Positions 35,707 to 48,122 are shown, counted from the first letter of the stretch. The stretch: DNA of 64,000 nt from Delphinapterus leucas (GCF_002288925.2 NW_022098045.1:8061042-8125041), one strand, 5' to 3'. A program made the numbers and translations. Notes: generated by a model not told the origin, from the letters alone.

Positions 35707-36440
35707 AGTCATTCTCATTTATAGTGGGGGAAGAAAGCTAGATTAGTCATAAACAGTTCGTAGGTATTTAAAATTTTATAAGTCCCTCAAAATTAATAGC
35801 CAATATTTATAGATCCTTTAATGTCCAAGAAGCTTTATTGTATCAAGAAGAGTATTCCTAATGTCCAATTTATTTACCCACTAAAGTCATTAAACATGTA
35901 ATAATCTTTCAGAAATAAAAATTAACATTTTTGTAAATTTCTATACTACTTACATAACTAATAAATCAACATTTTCCCAAACATCTGAACACTGACTATA
36001 TTTATTCAAACTATTCTAAAACTCGATTTAAATCTACTATTATTAGAATTTCTTAATATTGCTATATTGCAATCTACTATATTAGAATCTCTTAATGCCT
36101 TATAAGCTATGTTAGAATCTATTAATGTCTTAGACAAAACACATGTACAAAGTAACAGTGATTTGAATTTATTACACTTACACTAAAACCAGCTAAATTT
36201 TTCTGGTATTTAAAATTCTTCCATTTTTTATTATTCTATTCTTATCCTAATGCATATTCTTCTTCCTCTTGTATATGGTTTACAGTGAGTTTAGCAAACA
36301 TATCTCAGAAATCTCAAGAGAAGGAAAGAGTTGTCTCTAGTCCAGGTAGTAAACTCTGGGTTATCCACCAATAGATTCCTGATTGAGACATGGGACAAGG
36401 ATGCACCTAAACTTCATTTCTCTGACATTATCATTGTTGG
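35707..36440. other. AT-rich unassigned sequence with a local repeat
   Basis: No gene was recognised. Within it, 36031-36135 contains about three diverged copies of a 38-40-base unit (AATCTACTATTATTAGAATT, AATCTACTATATTAGAATCT, TATGTTAGAATCTATTAATG). Confidence 0.6.
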
Positions 36441-37010
36441 TGTATTAATTATCTGTTGCCACATAACAAATTATTCTAAAACTTAGTGGCTTTCAACACC
36501 AGCATTTATTATCACCGTTCCTGAGGGTCAGGAATCTGGGCATGGCTTGGTTGGTTCTGTGGCTCAGAGTTTCTCCTAAGGCTGCAATCAAGGCATCATC
36601 CAGGGATAATGTTATCAGAGAGCTCAACTGAATGAGGTCCCATGCCCATTCATTTGGCTGTTGGTAGAATTCAGTTTCTCCTGGCTGTAAGACTGAGGAT
36701 CTCACAGTTCTTCACTGACTGTTAGCTAGAAGTTACCCTCAGTCTCCTGCTACATGGGCTTCTCCATAGGGAAACTCACAACTGAGGCAGCTGGCCTCAT
36801 CAGAGACAGCAAGCCGATAAAGCCAGAAAGAGACAGTGATGATGTAAGTCAGTCTTTTCAAAACCTAATCCAGGAAGTGATATCCCGTCGCATTTGCTTT
36901 TTCTCTTCATCAGATGTGAGTGACTCGGCAAGGCCCTCACTCAAAGGAAGGGGATCACACAAGGATATAAATACTAGGAGGCAAGGATCATACTAGAAGG
37001 CTACCTACAA
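36441..37010 (-). mobile_element. MLT1-type MaLR LTR
   Basis: Plus-strand marks of a reversed MLT1-type LTR: TTATCTGTTGCCACATAACA, AAAACTTAGTGGCTTTCAAC, GGGTCAGGAATCTGGGCATG, AAGGCTGCAATCAAGGCATC, TACATGGGCTTCTCCATAGG, AATCCAGGAAGTGATATCCC, GGAAGGGGATCACACAAGG. Highly diverged, one of the older MLT1 subfamilies. The right boundary is approximate. Confidence 0.75.
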
Positions 37011-38373
37011 CAACTGGAAAGGTATTTATATCTTAGCTGTATCACTGTAATTAGTAGAGCCATCTAAAAGTCTCATCACCCAGCTAAAGAGTAAATTATG
37101 TGAAGGTAAATCTCCTTTGTAGAACATTTGGCTTATCTGTCATCTCAGTATACACAGGTGAAGCCTCTTTCTACTTGGTTATTTTATATGACTTCTGGTT
37201 ATACATCAGTATTACGGTTAAACACCAGGACTGATCATTTGTTTTACTTACTGTTCTCTGTATTCACTCTCTCTATTTACTCAGATAGAAAGAAACAACT
37301 ATAATTTGTAACATTCATATGCATAATAAAAGGAACAAAGGTTTTCTCTACTTATTAAAATAATTTTTTAAAAACCCTATTCTGCTATATTCTCATCCTT
37401 TTTATGTGTTCAAGATTTTCACAGTTATAACTTTTTGGCATGTCATTATGAATTCATAGGCTTTCACACATTCAATTTATGTCAATTAATAATAATTATT
37501 ACTGTGTTTGAAGCTCAAATTTTCATAACTTGAACTTCATTAGTTTCTTTATCCTTTTACTCTTCATCCCATGACATTGTTAAAAATATTTTTACTCTCT
37601 AACAAAAACTATGCTTTAGACCTGCTGTTTCTAATCCTTTTTTCTGCTTTAAGACATTGAAACGGCCACTGTCAAAGGAGTTATGATTCTGTCAGTGGCA
37701 AAGAGTGTCAGAAACAAAATTCTAAGCATGAGAAGTACATACATTTGTGCTGTTGTAGGAAAGAGTGCTAATACTGATATTAAATTTTAAAGAAAGATAT
37801 GGAAAAAAGTTTTCCTTTTTAGAGTCAAGTTTCAAATTGATTTTTCTAACTTAACATCATTTTTACCATTACTTTGTGTTATTTCACTTTTTTTAAATGA
37901 GGTTTTGCAAACCACTAAGAACTCTCACTACATGAAAGGCAACCAGGTAGGTAAACCTCACCTGTTTCCTAAAAAAGGACATGAATACGTTCTTGATTTA
38001 GCCTAAGCAACCAGGTCTGCAGAATTGTAGAAATTCAAACTCATTTCTGGTCATTAAATGCTGTTGAGCAATCTTTATGTGTACCTTCTCTGTTTCTGAT
38101 AGTTCTGAGCATTCCATTTTTTTCTCTGTGATTTAGCAGCTTCTCGGTGATCTATTGTGCAAAGACTTTGCACTCTAAACCTTTTCCTGTTTAAAAATTC
38201 TTTTAAGTGAAGAAAGAAGTCTATATGGAACTTCTCCAACCCTACAAATCATTGTTGGTATTGCAGAGCACATGCACCGTCTCCAGCCCTTCTCCTAAAT
38301 ATAGATGGATATACCACTTTCTGTAATTTCTACCACCTCCTTTACCATCATCCTGCTCCTCATTCTACGCTTT
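37011..38373. other. Unassigned AT-rich sequence
   Basis: No gene or repeat was recognised in about 1.4 kb. Confidence 0.5.
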
Positions 38374-38390
38374 AAAAGATGTACATTGTT

Positions 38391-38601
38391 GGGCTTCCCT
38401 GGTGGCGCAGTGGTTGAGAGTCCACCTGCCGATACAGGGGACACGGGTTCGTGCCCCGGTCCGGGAAGATCCCACATGCCGCGGAGCGGCTGGGCCCATG
38501 AGCCATGGCCGCTGAGCCTGTGCGTCCAGAGCCTGTGCTCCGCAACGGGAGAGGCCGCAACAGTGAGAGGCCCGCGTTAAAAAAAAAAAAGAAAAGAAAA
38601 G
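38391..38601 (+). mobile_element. CHR SINE with 17-base perfect TSD
   Basis: A well-kept short-form copy ending in an A-run and GAAAAGAAAAGAAAA. The duplication AAAAGATGTACATTGTT is identical at 38374-38390 and 38602-38618, the longest perfect target duplication seen here. This argues for a recent insertion. Confidence 0.97.
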
Positions 38602-38618
38602 AAAAGATGTACATTGTT

Positions 38619-39206
38619 ATATGAACAGAAGCTAGAACAAAATACATATGCATTTTCAGACATGTATGAGTGTGCATGTTTATATGTAATGTTTTTTATA
38701 TACTTTCTGGGGCAAACATTGCTGTTTGGCTGAGTCAATATCCACTTCTATTCCCTTTCTCTCTTCCTGTTTCCCATTATAGTGGGTAGGAAAACAAACA
38801 CTCAATGAATAGTCATCAGTACAATTAGGCCATGTGCCACAATTCTGGGCAATGAGATGGGAGTTGTTAAAACTGCATGAAATTGAATCTTTGTCTTAGA
38901 ATTCTCTTCTGGAGGAACTCAAACTAAGACTAAGCAATGAGATGGTGGTAACTCCAAGAGTACTGTAACAACACAATTAGAGTCATAGCGATGGTGAACT
39001 GGGATGGGATTCATGTGGAAGAGGAGCACTGGCTTATGCAACATCTCTGGGTTTTGAGAGGTAAAGGGACAGGGGTAATGATAATACCTGTGGACTTGTG
39101 TGTTGCTGTGTCATCCAAGTGATGGAGGAAGAAAATCACAGTCATACCAGGGGGCTCTCAACTCAAAACAGTATGAAAGCCACTGGTCTGTTATGGCAGT
39201 ATTTAA
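38619..39206. other. Unassigned sequence
   Basis: No gene or repeat was recognised. Confidence 0.5.
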
Positions 39207-39219
39207 AGAGACTCTCCTC

Positions 39220-39424
39220 AGACTTCCCTGGTGGTCCAGTAGCTAAGACTCCGTGCTCCCAATGTAGGCAGCCCGGATTCGATCCCTGGTCAGGGAACTA
39301 GATCCCGCATGCCGCAACTAAAAGTCAACATGACTCAACTAAAGATCCCCCATGCCACAACTAAAAGATCCCGTGGGCCACAACTAAGACCCAGCGCAGC
39401 CAAATAAATAAATAAATATTAAAA

Positions 39425-39454
<30 letters not shown>
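39220..39454 (+). mobile_element. CHR-related SINE of the GGTGGTCCAG type
   Basis: Head ACTTCCCTGGTGGTCCAGTA, B-box-like ATTCGATCCCTGG, then repeated GCCACAACTAA units and an AAATAAATAAATAAATA tail. This is a different subfamily from the GGTGGCGCAG copies. TSD: AGAGACTCTCCTC (39207-39219) and AGAGACTCCTC (39455-39465), differing by a CT pair. The tail is followed by a long GA run. Confidence 0.88.

Positions 39455-39459
<5 letters not shown>
39428..39459. repeat. (GA)n microsatellite
   Basis: About 16 GA units between the SINE tail and the 3' target duplication, which itself begins AGAGA. Confidence 0.95.
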
Positions 39460-39461
<2 letters not shown>

Positions 39462-39831
39462 CCTCTTAAGCAGCCAGAAGGCAGACTGTGCTGAAAATCA
39501 GGCTATGGATCTTATTAGGACAGTAGCCATTACAAATAAAAGCTGAATTGACAATCCGCTGGCAAGTCCCTGTGCTAAATGTATTGCCCTGATGGGGAAG
39601 AAGGGGACTTAAAATCTGGAAAAAGAACACCTGGGTTTATACACAATAGAATTTTGAACCATTAAATTCTCTAAAACTTGGTAGCAAAAGCAACTCTCTC
39701 CTCCTTGTTAGAGGACCACTGCCTCTCCTTGCCTGGAGGCTATGAAGAGTCCTTACCTAAGGCAGATGACTCACAAGATGATGTCTACATTCCTCAAGAT
39801 CTGCCCCCACTGCTGCTCACTGCTTTTAGAT

Positions 39832-40022
39832 GAGTGGTTCTCAAATTTCAACATGCATCAGTATCACCTGGAGTACATGTTAAATCACAGATTATTGAGT
39901 TACCACCCCCCAGAGTTTCTGATTTAGTAGGTGTGGAATGGGACTTGGGAGTTTGTATTGCTAGCAAATTCCTAGGTGATGCTAATGCTGCTGGTCTGGA
40001 CACCACGCTCTCAGAACCACTA
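39832..40022 (+). mobile_element. MER20 (hAT-Charlie) with 8-base TSD
   Basis: A short non-autonomous hAT element. Its inverted ends are AGTGGTTCTCAA and TCAGAACCACT. The inside carries GCATCAGTATCACCTGGAG, CCCCAGAGTTTCTGATTTAG and GGTGATGCTAATGCTGCTGG. The 8-base duplications TTTTAGAT (39824-39831) and TTTTAGAA (40023-40030) agree at 7 of 8, as hAT insertion requires. MER20 copies have been linked to uterine enhancers in placental mammals; no such role can be read here. Confidence 0.92.
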
Positions 40023-40030
40023 TTTTAGAA

Positions 40031-40985
40031 CAATAATCAGGAACAACTTTCAGTCCAGCTTAAATTAGGGAAGTACTGTCTCTGCTGGAAAGAAAGAGGT
40101 TATTTACCAAAAAAGTCACAGAACCTGAATAATTCATTACCATAGGAACCAAGAAAACATGCCCAAGAATGGATCTGAGAGTATAGGATATAAAGCAGAT
40201 ATAAAGCAGCTTTGAGTCTTGAGTTTTGATCTACCGTCACTCTCTCATGACTCAGGACACTGGGAACAAAGATGCTTTGAGCCAATCCTAGCATGTTGCT
40301 GGGATAGCTCTTTGAAATGCAGAGATGATGGTGGCCTGTAGTAAATGAAACAGAATTGCCTTGGCAAAGTATTTATGATGGAGGCAAAAGGCTCAGAGAA
40401 ATGAACATGTTACAATGGATTTTTTATGTATGACCAGAGATCATCAGCTCTGTTCCTCAGGAGGACCCAAAGGATACTCCCGTTGTTAATGCAGTGAGGA
40501 AGTCACCAGCGTCATAGAGTAGAACGGCTATCCTCTTTTAGTCACTGGGTTCTCTACTTTCAATGGGGAAGACAGAATTCCAAAATAGGAGAGGCCAGGT
40601 GATAGCACTTAGCTTCCTGAAATAAGATGGACATAGGCAGCAAAGATGGGATGACAGTGAGGGGAACTTTCCCACGGAGACCATATGGTAACAGCTAGTA
40701 GACCTTGGAATTCCAAGAGACAAACTTGACAGGGTATTGCTTCACCTGTATAACCGAAAAAGGTCAAGAGCAAGAAAGCAGAAGATTGGTGTCAGTTACT
40801 ACAATTAAATGTCAAGATTCTTCATCCAGTTCCAAGATCTCGGTCAGTTCTCAGACCCAGAGGCCATTGATCAAAAGGGAATTCAATCTCCTTGAGGAAG
40901 GACCTTCACACTACAAGTATATACAATAGTGATCCCCTTTACACTTCCCCAGAGTGACCTATAACAACTTATGAGAAATTTTACA
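40031..40985. other. Unassigned sequence
   Basis: No gene or repeat was recognised. Confidence 0.5.
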
Positions 40986-40989
40986 CATA

Positions 40990-41770
40990 AAAAGTAGAAT
41001 ACCCAAATATTTGCATGGCTGTTGGATACAAAGACTGAGATAATACTAGTACAATGTAAACATTTTATAATGAAAGAAGTAAATACGTGATCACTGGATC
41101 CCCTATCCTACCCTATACAGCATCAGCCAGAAAGCTGCAAGCCTGACAGACCATCGGAATGACCTCTTAAAGGTAAAGCCAATTTCTAACTAGGGTTGAC
41201 ACCCTGCAACATTAGGTGCTGTCCTTCAGGATGTGCTATATACTTTGAAACAATGGCCATTATATGGTGCTGAATTCACTACCAAAAAGTGAAGTATAAC
41301 AGAGGAAGAAAACATAACAGGATTAGTGGGACAAATTACAGACCCCGCTCTGTAGTGAACACTGTGATTGTAACTGGAATTCATTTATTTTCTTCCTCTA
41401 TTATACACTGTAGATTCTCCCCACCCACGGACAGCACTTCTGCTCGTTGCTCACTCAGGTATCCCAAACCTTCAACTCCGAGCAGCCTGAACCCCTAGTT
41501 ACTATGCCTTTGTCTGCTGTAGTTGCTGTAATTTTCTACTGTTTCCATTTGTGGTTACCATCAGGCATGAAGAGGTGCTTCAGAGAATTCCCTGAATTCC
41601 AGGTATTCTTCTCTCTATTTGATATCAACCAGCATAGTGTTTGATAATGATAACCAGGTAGTATAGCAACTTTTACTATTGGGGGTTTTAGTATTGTTTT
41701 GTGGGTTTTTTTTAAGCTGTGACCAGCCACCAATTTGAAGAATCAGTGAGAGAAGCAAGTAAACTCATCA
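40990..41770 (+). mobile_element. ERVL-like internal remnant
   Basis: Blocks such as GCCAGAAAGCTGCAAGCCTG, GGATGTGCTATATACTTTGA and ACAATGGCCATTATATGGTG, and later TTACTATGCCTTTGTCTGCT and GGTTACCATCAGGCATGAAG, resemble ERVL-class internal sequence that often precedes an ERVL 3' LTR. It is heavily decayed, with no open frame of note. Confidence 0.45.
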
Positions 41771-42255
41771 TGGGTCATGAGTGTATCTAAGTGGTGTCAG
41801 GAGTAGACTGAAGCAGAAGCTGTTGATGCCCCAGCCATATCCCCTCAGCCCTTACCATCTGTGCACGCCAGCCTGACTTCCAACTACAGCACCTTCATCT
41901 CTTTGCCTGATGGCTTTCTCTGGCCATCAAAGCCTGCTCTGCCTCCACACACAGCAGACAGAGATCTTGAAAACGAATACCCCATAAGATCAACCCTCAG
42001 TTAATGACTGGTGGACGTGGTATATAAGTATTCCAACTCCCTGCTACCTTGGAACAGATAACTCTGAGGCTTATGTTCTACTCTGTCTCAAATCACATCT
42101 TAAGTTGCTTAATAATGCACTCTTTATTGGTTTTATTCCCTTCCTGGTCTCACTTCCTTAATCCCCTACCAGCGTCTCCATAGATCCTCTCCCAAATATG
42201 TGCACTCAAATATTTGTTTCTAGTGCTGCTTCTGGGGAGGAATGCATATTAAGAT
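41771..42255 (+). mobile_element. ERVL-like 3' LTR
   Basis: CCAGCCTGACTTCCAACTAC, TCTGGCCATCAAAGCCTGCT, TGCTACCTTGGAACAGATAA, TATGTTCTACTCTGTCTCAA, CACTCTTTATTGGTTTTATT and a terminal GTGCTGCTTCTGGGGAGGAA. The layout and its position after the internal remnant fit a 3' LTR on the plus strand. The subfamily is not named. Confidence 0.5.
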
Positions 42256-42294
42256 ATACTAGTAAACGGAGCGGGAAGTAAAAAGTTTCTTCCC

Positions 42295-42515
42295 GGGGCT
42301 TCCCTGGTGGTCCAGCGGGTAGGACTCTGCACTCCCAATGCAGGGGGCCCGAGTTCGATCCTTGGTCGGGAAACTAGATCCCGCATGCATGCCGCAAATA
42401 AGAGTTCACATGTTGCAACTAAGAAGCCCACATGCCTCCTCGAAGATACTGCATGACGCAACTAAGACCTGGCACAGCCTAAATAAATAAATTAATTAAA
42501 AAAAATTATTTAAAA
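42295..42515 (+). mobile_element. CHR-related SINE of the GGTGGTCCAG type
   Basis: GGGGCTTCCCTGGTGGTCCA head, B-box GAGTTCGATCC, repeated AACTAAGA units and an AAATAAATAAATTAATTAAA tail. TSD AAAGTTTCTTCCC (42282-42294) and AAATTTTCTTCCC (42516-42528), 12 of 13 bases. Same subfamily as the copy at 39220. Confidence 0.92.
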
Positions 42516-42528
42516 AAATTTTCTTCCC

Positions 42529-44099
42529 TTTTTCATTTGGAATTCTGGTGCATCATCACCTAAGTTGCCCATCATCAACACAGGATGTCTGGTAGAGATT
42601 AGAAACTGATGTGACACTTAGGCACAAAAAAGGGGCAAGAAATAGTACCTTTTGAGTCTTCCTCTGTGAAGCTTATCAGACATTTAGAAATTCTGTGTGA
42701 TATAACTGAGTTGAGACCCAGAAGACCTACTAGGGTGAGATGAGAAATGAGGTGGCATCATTGTTGAGGCTGCTGAGGACCAGCAACGCCACCAAGAGTT
42801 CAGGTGGAGGCATTTCTATAAGTGGAAGATCACAGTGCCTTGGCCACACCAAGAGTCTAGACAACAAGTTTCACTAGCCTCAGACTTCTGCAAGTGATTC
42901 CATAAGAGTCCCTACGATGAAGAGGGACAAGGGGTGTTGTCCAGAACCCAGGGAGAACACAACCATAAGGACACATAAGTCCTCTTGAATCCAGATATCT
43001 TTCAAGTAGGATAGGAGAGGAGTCATAGAAAGCTGAACTTTGGACTGTCTGAAGAGTTATATAACATGGGGCTGTTTAAAACCAAGAGACTGAGATCGTT
43101 TTAACTGACAAGTTTAAATGCTGCCATGGCACAATCCACGCTATCCAGCTAAGGTGGGCTCAAGAGGACGATTTTTATGCTAATGGCACCCCCGGTATAT
43201 AGATTTAATGTCTTCAAAGAATAACTGAATTCACACTTTCCTTCATTTATTAAGGAGAAAATGCTTTTGATATATATGTTTTAAATATATTATAATAATA
43301 TAATACCCTGGAGCACATCAAGAAGTATATGAATACACTTAACACTTTCCAGAGATGTAAAAAGACAGAAAGGCAAGTGCATCAGCACAGCAGGCTGCAC
43401 AAAGAGGAGAGTCCTTGTATGCAGCCAGTCACATCCACCTGAGACCAAGAAAGAGGTGAGGCTGTGTATTAAAGGATGCTGGGCCTTGGGGCATCTGAAA
43501 GAGCCAACAGGTCAAAAGGCAATTAACAACTGTTCCCATCCGTTCTTCCCTCTGGAAATTTCTCCCCTCACTTCTCATGTCCCTGTCCTATGTCTTCTCT
43601 TAACAATTTGCAATTCAACCACTCTGAACCAAAATGCCATTAAGAAAGATAACCTCACACAAAGGGAAGCTTTAGACACCTTAGACCTGAAGAAGTTCAT
43701 TCAGATGAAGAAATATTGTGCTGTTTTTTAAAACTCTGTGAAATGGATCCTAACACAGAAATTGAAAAAAAGAGAACTGTAGGGATTTCCGAGGTTAACC
43801 TATCCACACAAGTGTTAGCCTGAGCTTCAAATCCACATCAGGATTAATCAAGATGCCTTAAATCATGACTTTATAGTGCACTTTGTAAATTGCCATATAA
43901 ACGAGAGTACTATCATTGGAAATCTAAAACAGAAAAGGCAATACAACATATAAAATTTCTTTTACAGACTCGGTCTGATAATTAATATGGGAAAAAGAAA
44001 AAGTGAGGATTAGGCCTTCCATATGGCTGGGAAGTAGGAGAGATGTTGATGATGAGGGAATCGGGGGCATCACTAACGCCTCTAATCAAGGAAAGCAGC
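42529..44099. other. Unassigned stretch
   Basis: No gene or repeat was recognised in about 1.6 kb. A 91-codon frame (43456-43731, plus) has no recognisable domain. An AT run lies near 43270-43305. Confidence 0.45.
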
Positions 44100-44290
44100 A
44101 AAGTGAAGTAATTAAAGCCCAGTTTTGATAGCAGATGGGCTTGGATTTTAATCCCAGATCTGCCACCTGCTACCTGTGCAATCTTGAGCAATTTATTTAA
44201 CCTTTCTGAGAATTAACTGAATGTTGTACAGATTAACTGAGATCATATAAAGTTTCAAGAACATCATAGATGCCCAATGACTATTACTCT
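44100..44290 (+). mobile_element. MIR SINE
   Basis: GGGCTTGGATTTTAATCCCA, GATCTGCCACCTGCTACCTG, TCTTGAGCAATTTATTTAAC, CTTTCTGAG, then a decayed core and GATGCCCAATGA near the 3' end. Order and orientation fit MIR on the plus strand. Confidence 0.85.
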
Positions 44291-44529
44291 TCCCACCCAT
44301 TCACACCCACTCCCCACATCTAGGACAGGGAAGGAGTGGGGTCTTGGGTAAATGAGACTGAATATACAGAGGAAGAAAGCAAAGTTCCAGAGAAAAGTGC
44401 AGAAATAAGAGGGAAAAACATAATACTTTATGGAAGGCTCTTTGATTTTCTAGCACAGGCGTTATAATAAATTAAAATTTTTACGTCTAGTGTGAGCAGC
44501 CAAGTTTTCATGTCATTATGACACCTACT

Positions 44530-44700
44530 AGATCATCTCCAGTCTCCTCGAAATCCTCTGGAATCCATCTGAGTTCAGTGTCCTAACTGGGGAACCTGTT
44601 AAAATGGTGATTCCAAGGCCCCAGGCCCAGAGGTTTTGATTCAAAATATTCTTCTGCATTTTCACAAAAGAGGCTAATATTTTGAGATAACAGCTGAGGT
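44530..44700 (+). mobile_element. hAT-Charlie remnant, MER20-like
   Basis: GGAACCTGTTAAAATGGTGA, CAAGGCCCCAGGCCCAGAGG and GATTCAAAATATTCTTCTGC resemble the middle of MER20-type hAT elements. The inverted ends are not clear, so the family and boundaries are uncertain. Confidence 0.45.
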
Positions 44701-45477
44701 TTCTCTCCCCATTTTTCACCCCATTACTAAATTTTCTTGCTGCTCTTCTCCTATTCAGTCAGAAGCAGCATTACCTCAGGACAAAAAAATAATAAAAACA
44801 AGAATCTAACTACTATTTTTCAAAAGAAATTTTAATTCCACAGAGCCTAAGACTTTGAAAGGGGGAAAAAAGGCTTATGGTGAACGGCAAAATTCAAGGA
44901 TCATACCATAGACAATGGATATGGGGAAGAGTCAGATAACACCCCATTTTCCCACCCACCCTGAGCCCAAGAAAAGATGGAGCTTACCCAACTAGAGGAA
45001 AAGGAACCCTGAAGACAGAGAATAGCATTAGGTGTGAACATGAAATTCCTGGTCAGCAGAGATCAGGGAGCTTGAAGGACAATTTCTTGTCCTTGAAGGA
45101 CAACCAAACCTCTGATGTCGCGAAACCATTAAAAACTAACTATGGAACTTAGATACAATCTCAGGAAACGGGGATAGAGCCGAACTCTGAATTTGAATAA
45201 ATTTAAACTTACAGTGACAGATAATCAGTGAATTCCTGGGTTTAACTGAAGGTCAGTAGATTAATGTTTGTCATCATTGGAAACATTGGCTCTAGGCAGA
45301 AATTAGATTCAGTTATATGAAAATCTTATAAAAGTTAAACTTTCCCACATATTTTGAAAATTGTACTCCTGCAGTTTAAAAAGCTACCTAAGTTCTTCTG
45401 ATTCAGGTGGCCTGCAAATCACAGAAATACTGTGAACTCTACTGAGTAAGTCTAGGTCCTCCTCCATACAGATCTTC
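44701..45477. other. Unassigned sequence
   Basis: No gene or repeat was recognised. A short direct repeat (CTTGAAGGACAA, then CTTGTCCTTGAAGGACAA) lies at 45071-45105. Confidence 0.5.
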
Positions 45478-45590
45478 AGCCTCTCTTGTACAATAGTACC
45501 TACTTTGTAGGGTTAAGGCAAGGATTTAATGAGACAATACATGTTACTTGGTGTATAGTAAGTTACTGATAACTACTAACTTATTAGCAG
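45478..45590 (+). mobile_element. MIR SINE, 3' half
   Basis: AGCCTCTCTTGTACAATAGT, ACCTACTTTGTAGGGTTAAG, GATTTAATGAGACAATACAT, GTTACTTGGTGTATAGTAAG. This is the core-to-3' part of MIR. Confidence 0.7.
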
Positions 45591-46109
45591 AGAAACATGC
45601 CTTACTACCTCCTGATATTTTCTTCTATACTGAGAGACCTTAATTAGTGTAACTGCTGGTGTTTTTTACACAACTTTAATTGCCCCAGGAAGTGGAATGA
45701 CTTATCGGTTTGATAGATTTGGGAAGAATGAACTGGAACATCATTAGCTCAGCTCCTTCTTGCTTCCTCCTGGGAACCTGTTGCCAATGGTCCTCTACTG
45801 GGAACATGCCACCTATTACTCATTCAGAGACAGACTCTGTCCTATAGTGAAGCCTCCCCACCCCCGCCCCCAGATCCAGCATTATCTGTACCTGTGCAAT
45901 TCTACTAACCCTGGGCTCAGTTAGCAGGCTCATTTAGCTTTCACATGATTTAACTTACTTTCTCTGGGCAACAAGGATCTATTGTGGCCTACTGCATTCC
46001 TTTATATTATATATCAGTTTATTTGAAAATGGAATATTGAAGAAGACTGCTATTCAGTAAGTTCCTAAAGAACCCCAGCACTTATTTTAAATGGGATAAG
46101 TGAGAGCCA
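45591..46109. other. Unassigned sequence
   Basis: No gene or repeat was recognised. A C-rich tract CCCCACCCCCGCCCCC lies at 45857-45872. Confidence 0.5.
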
Positions 46110-46325
46110 TACAATTTATCCCAAAAGTCTTGGTTTTTACATTCTTTGACCCAGAAATTTCATCTAAAATAAATTAAACAAATGTAGAAATATATATGCA
46201 TAATAATTTTCATAATATTTATGCATAAGATTTTTATGATTGGAAAAATGTAAATAGCCAACGACAGGCAACTAGTTAAATTATGGTATCCATAAAATGG
46301 AATACTAGGCATACATTAAATATAA
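46110..46325 (+). mobile_element. L1M 3' UTR fragment
   Basis: TTTGACCCAGAAATTTCATC, AAATGTAAATAGCCAACGAC, TAGTTAAATTATGGTATCCA, AAATGGAATACTAGGCATAC. This order is the 3' region of an old L1. No open frame. Confidence 0.7.
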
Positions 46326-47774
46326 TACTGTAGACTTCAAATTCTTACAAGATGAAATAACAGAGACCAGATCTACTTTCCCAATTTTAACAACTAAAAA
46401 CATGGATAAATATATGAAGAAACAATTTTCAGACATGGGACAACAAGAAGCATAGGACTGTGATCCCTGAGAGATCAGAAACAAACAAGTTGAGCCCTAC
46501 AGTTTCACCAGCTTACTGCTTGGAGACAGTTTCCAGTCCACGGAACAGGAAGGAAGGACTCAAACAAAGATCATCAGTATTGCCTAGTTGAGAAGACAGA
46601 GATAGCATTCAAAGTAGTGAAAAAGAGGGAGCTCTATATAGAAAGAGCTCTGTAGCTCTGCAGAGGAATCCCACTGAGCCTTTAGCTGAGTATTGGTCTG
46701 CACATAGTCAAGAAAAAAATATGCAAGGTCAGGGGGAAAATACCAAAGAGGAATAGACAACAATTCTGGAGCTCACACAAGGCTTGAAATAGTTTCTCTT
46801 CCCATCAGAGTGGGAAGATATCATAATACATGTTCATCAGATGGAATTCTTAGAAGGGCATTGTCTTAGTAATGGAGTTAAATTAGTCTCAGACTAAAGT
46901 GTTCTCTATACTGATAAACAAAGATTAACCCTTGAAAAAGTACAATTGATTAACTATAGACCTGAACAAAATCTAGCACTACTTAAAAGAATAATCAAAA
47001 TCTATCAACCAACAACATAAATTCACAATGCCAGGTACCTGATGACAAATTGCAAGACATGCACATAAACAAGAAAATATGACTCATAACGAGAATAAAA
47101 TTCAAAGTATAGAGAAACAGAAACATCATTACATAAATGATGAAACTAGCAGACAGGAATATTAAAACAGTTAATATAAATAAGCTCTCTATTTAAGAAG
47201 GTAACAGAAAACATGATTATGATGAGGAAATAAATGGGAGTTATATAAAAAATTGTACATATAGAGATGTAAAATACTATATCTGAAAAGAAAAAAAGAG
47301 ACATGGAATGGGGTCAACAGCAAATTAGACATTAGAGAAGAAAATATCAGTGAATTTGAAGACATAAAAATATTAACTTTCCAAAGTGAAAGACAAAAGG
47401 GAAAAAAATATGGAAAAATAAGTGGGCAGACCATCAGTAATCTAGTCAAACTTACATGATTAGAACCCCAAAAGGCAAGAATGAAGTAGTGACAGAACAC
47501 AATATTTGAAAAAATAATGGATGAAAATTTTCCAAATGTGATTAAAGTACTAAACTCGCAAATCTAACTCAATGAATCCCAAGCAGGAGAAACTTGAAGA
47601 AAAACATGCAAAAGCACATAATAATCAAACTTCTGAAATGATTAATTCAATAAATGCCAAAGAAGAATGGTTTATTAAATTCAACATCCACTTGTGATAG
47701 AACTCTCCATAAACTGTAGATAGAAATGAATTTCTTCAACCTAAAAGATAATCTATAAAAAAAATCTATCACCA

Positions 47775-47986
47775 GGCTTCCCTGGTGGTGCAGTGGTTGA
47801 GAGTCCACCTGCCGATTCAGGGGACACGGGGTCGTGCCCCTGTCTGGGAAGATCCCATATGCCACGGAGCGGCTGGGCCCGTGAGCCATGGCCGCTGAGC
47901 CTGCGCGTCCGGAGCCTGTGCTCCGCAACGGGAGAGGCCACAACAGTGAGAGGCCCGCGTAGCGACCCCCCCCCCAAAAAAAAAAT
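47775..47986 (+). mobile_element. CHR SINE inside L1M ORF2
   Basis: A short-form copy, well kept, with a C-run (CCCCCCCCCC at about 47967-47976) before the A-tail. TSD TCTATCACCA at 47765-47774 and 47987-47996, perfect over 10 bases and continuing into A-rich flanks. Confidence 0.93.
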
Positions 47987-48122
47987 TCTATCACCAATAG
48001 AATACTCAGTGATGAATGACCGGCTACTTTACCTGTAATTTTGGAATAAGGCAAGGATGATCACTCTCAGCACTTTTATTTAACATTTCCCTGAAAATCC
48101 TAGCCAATGAAACAAGGCAAAA

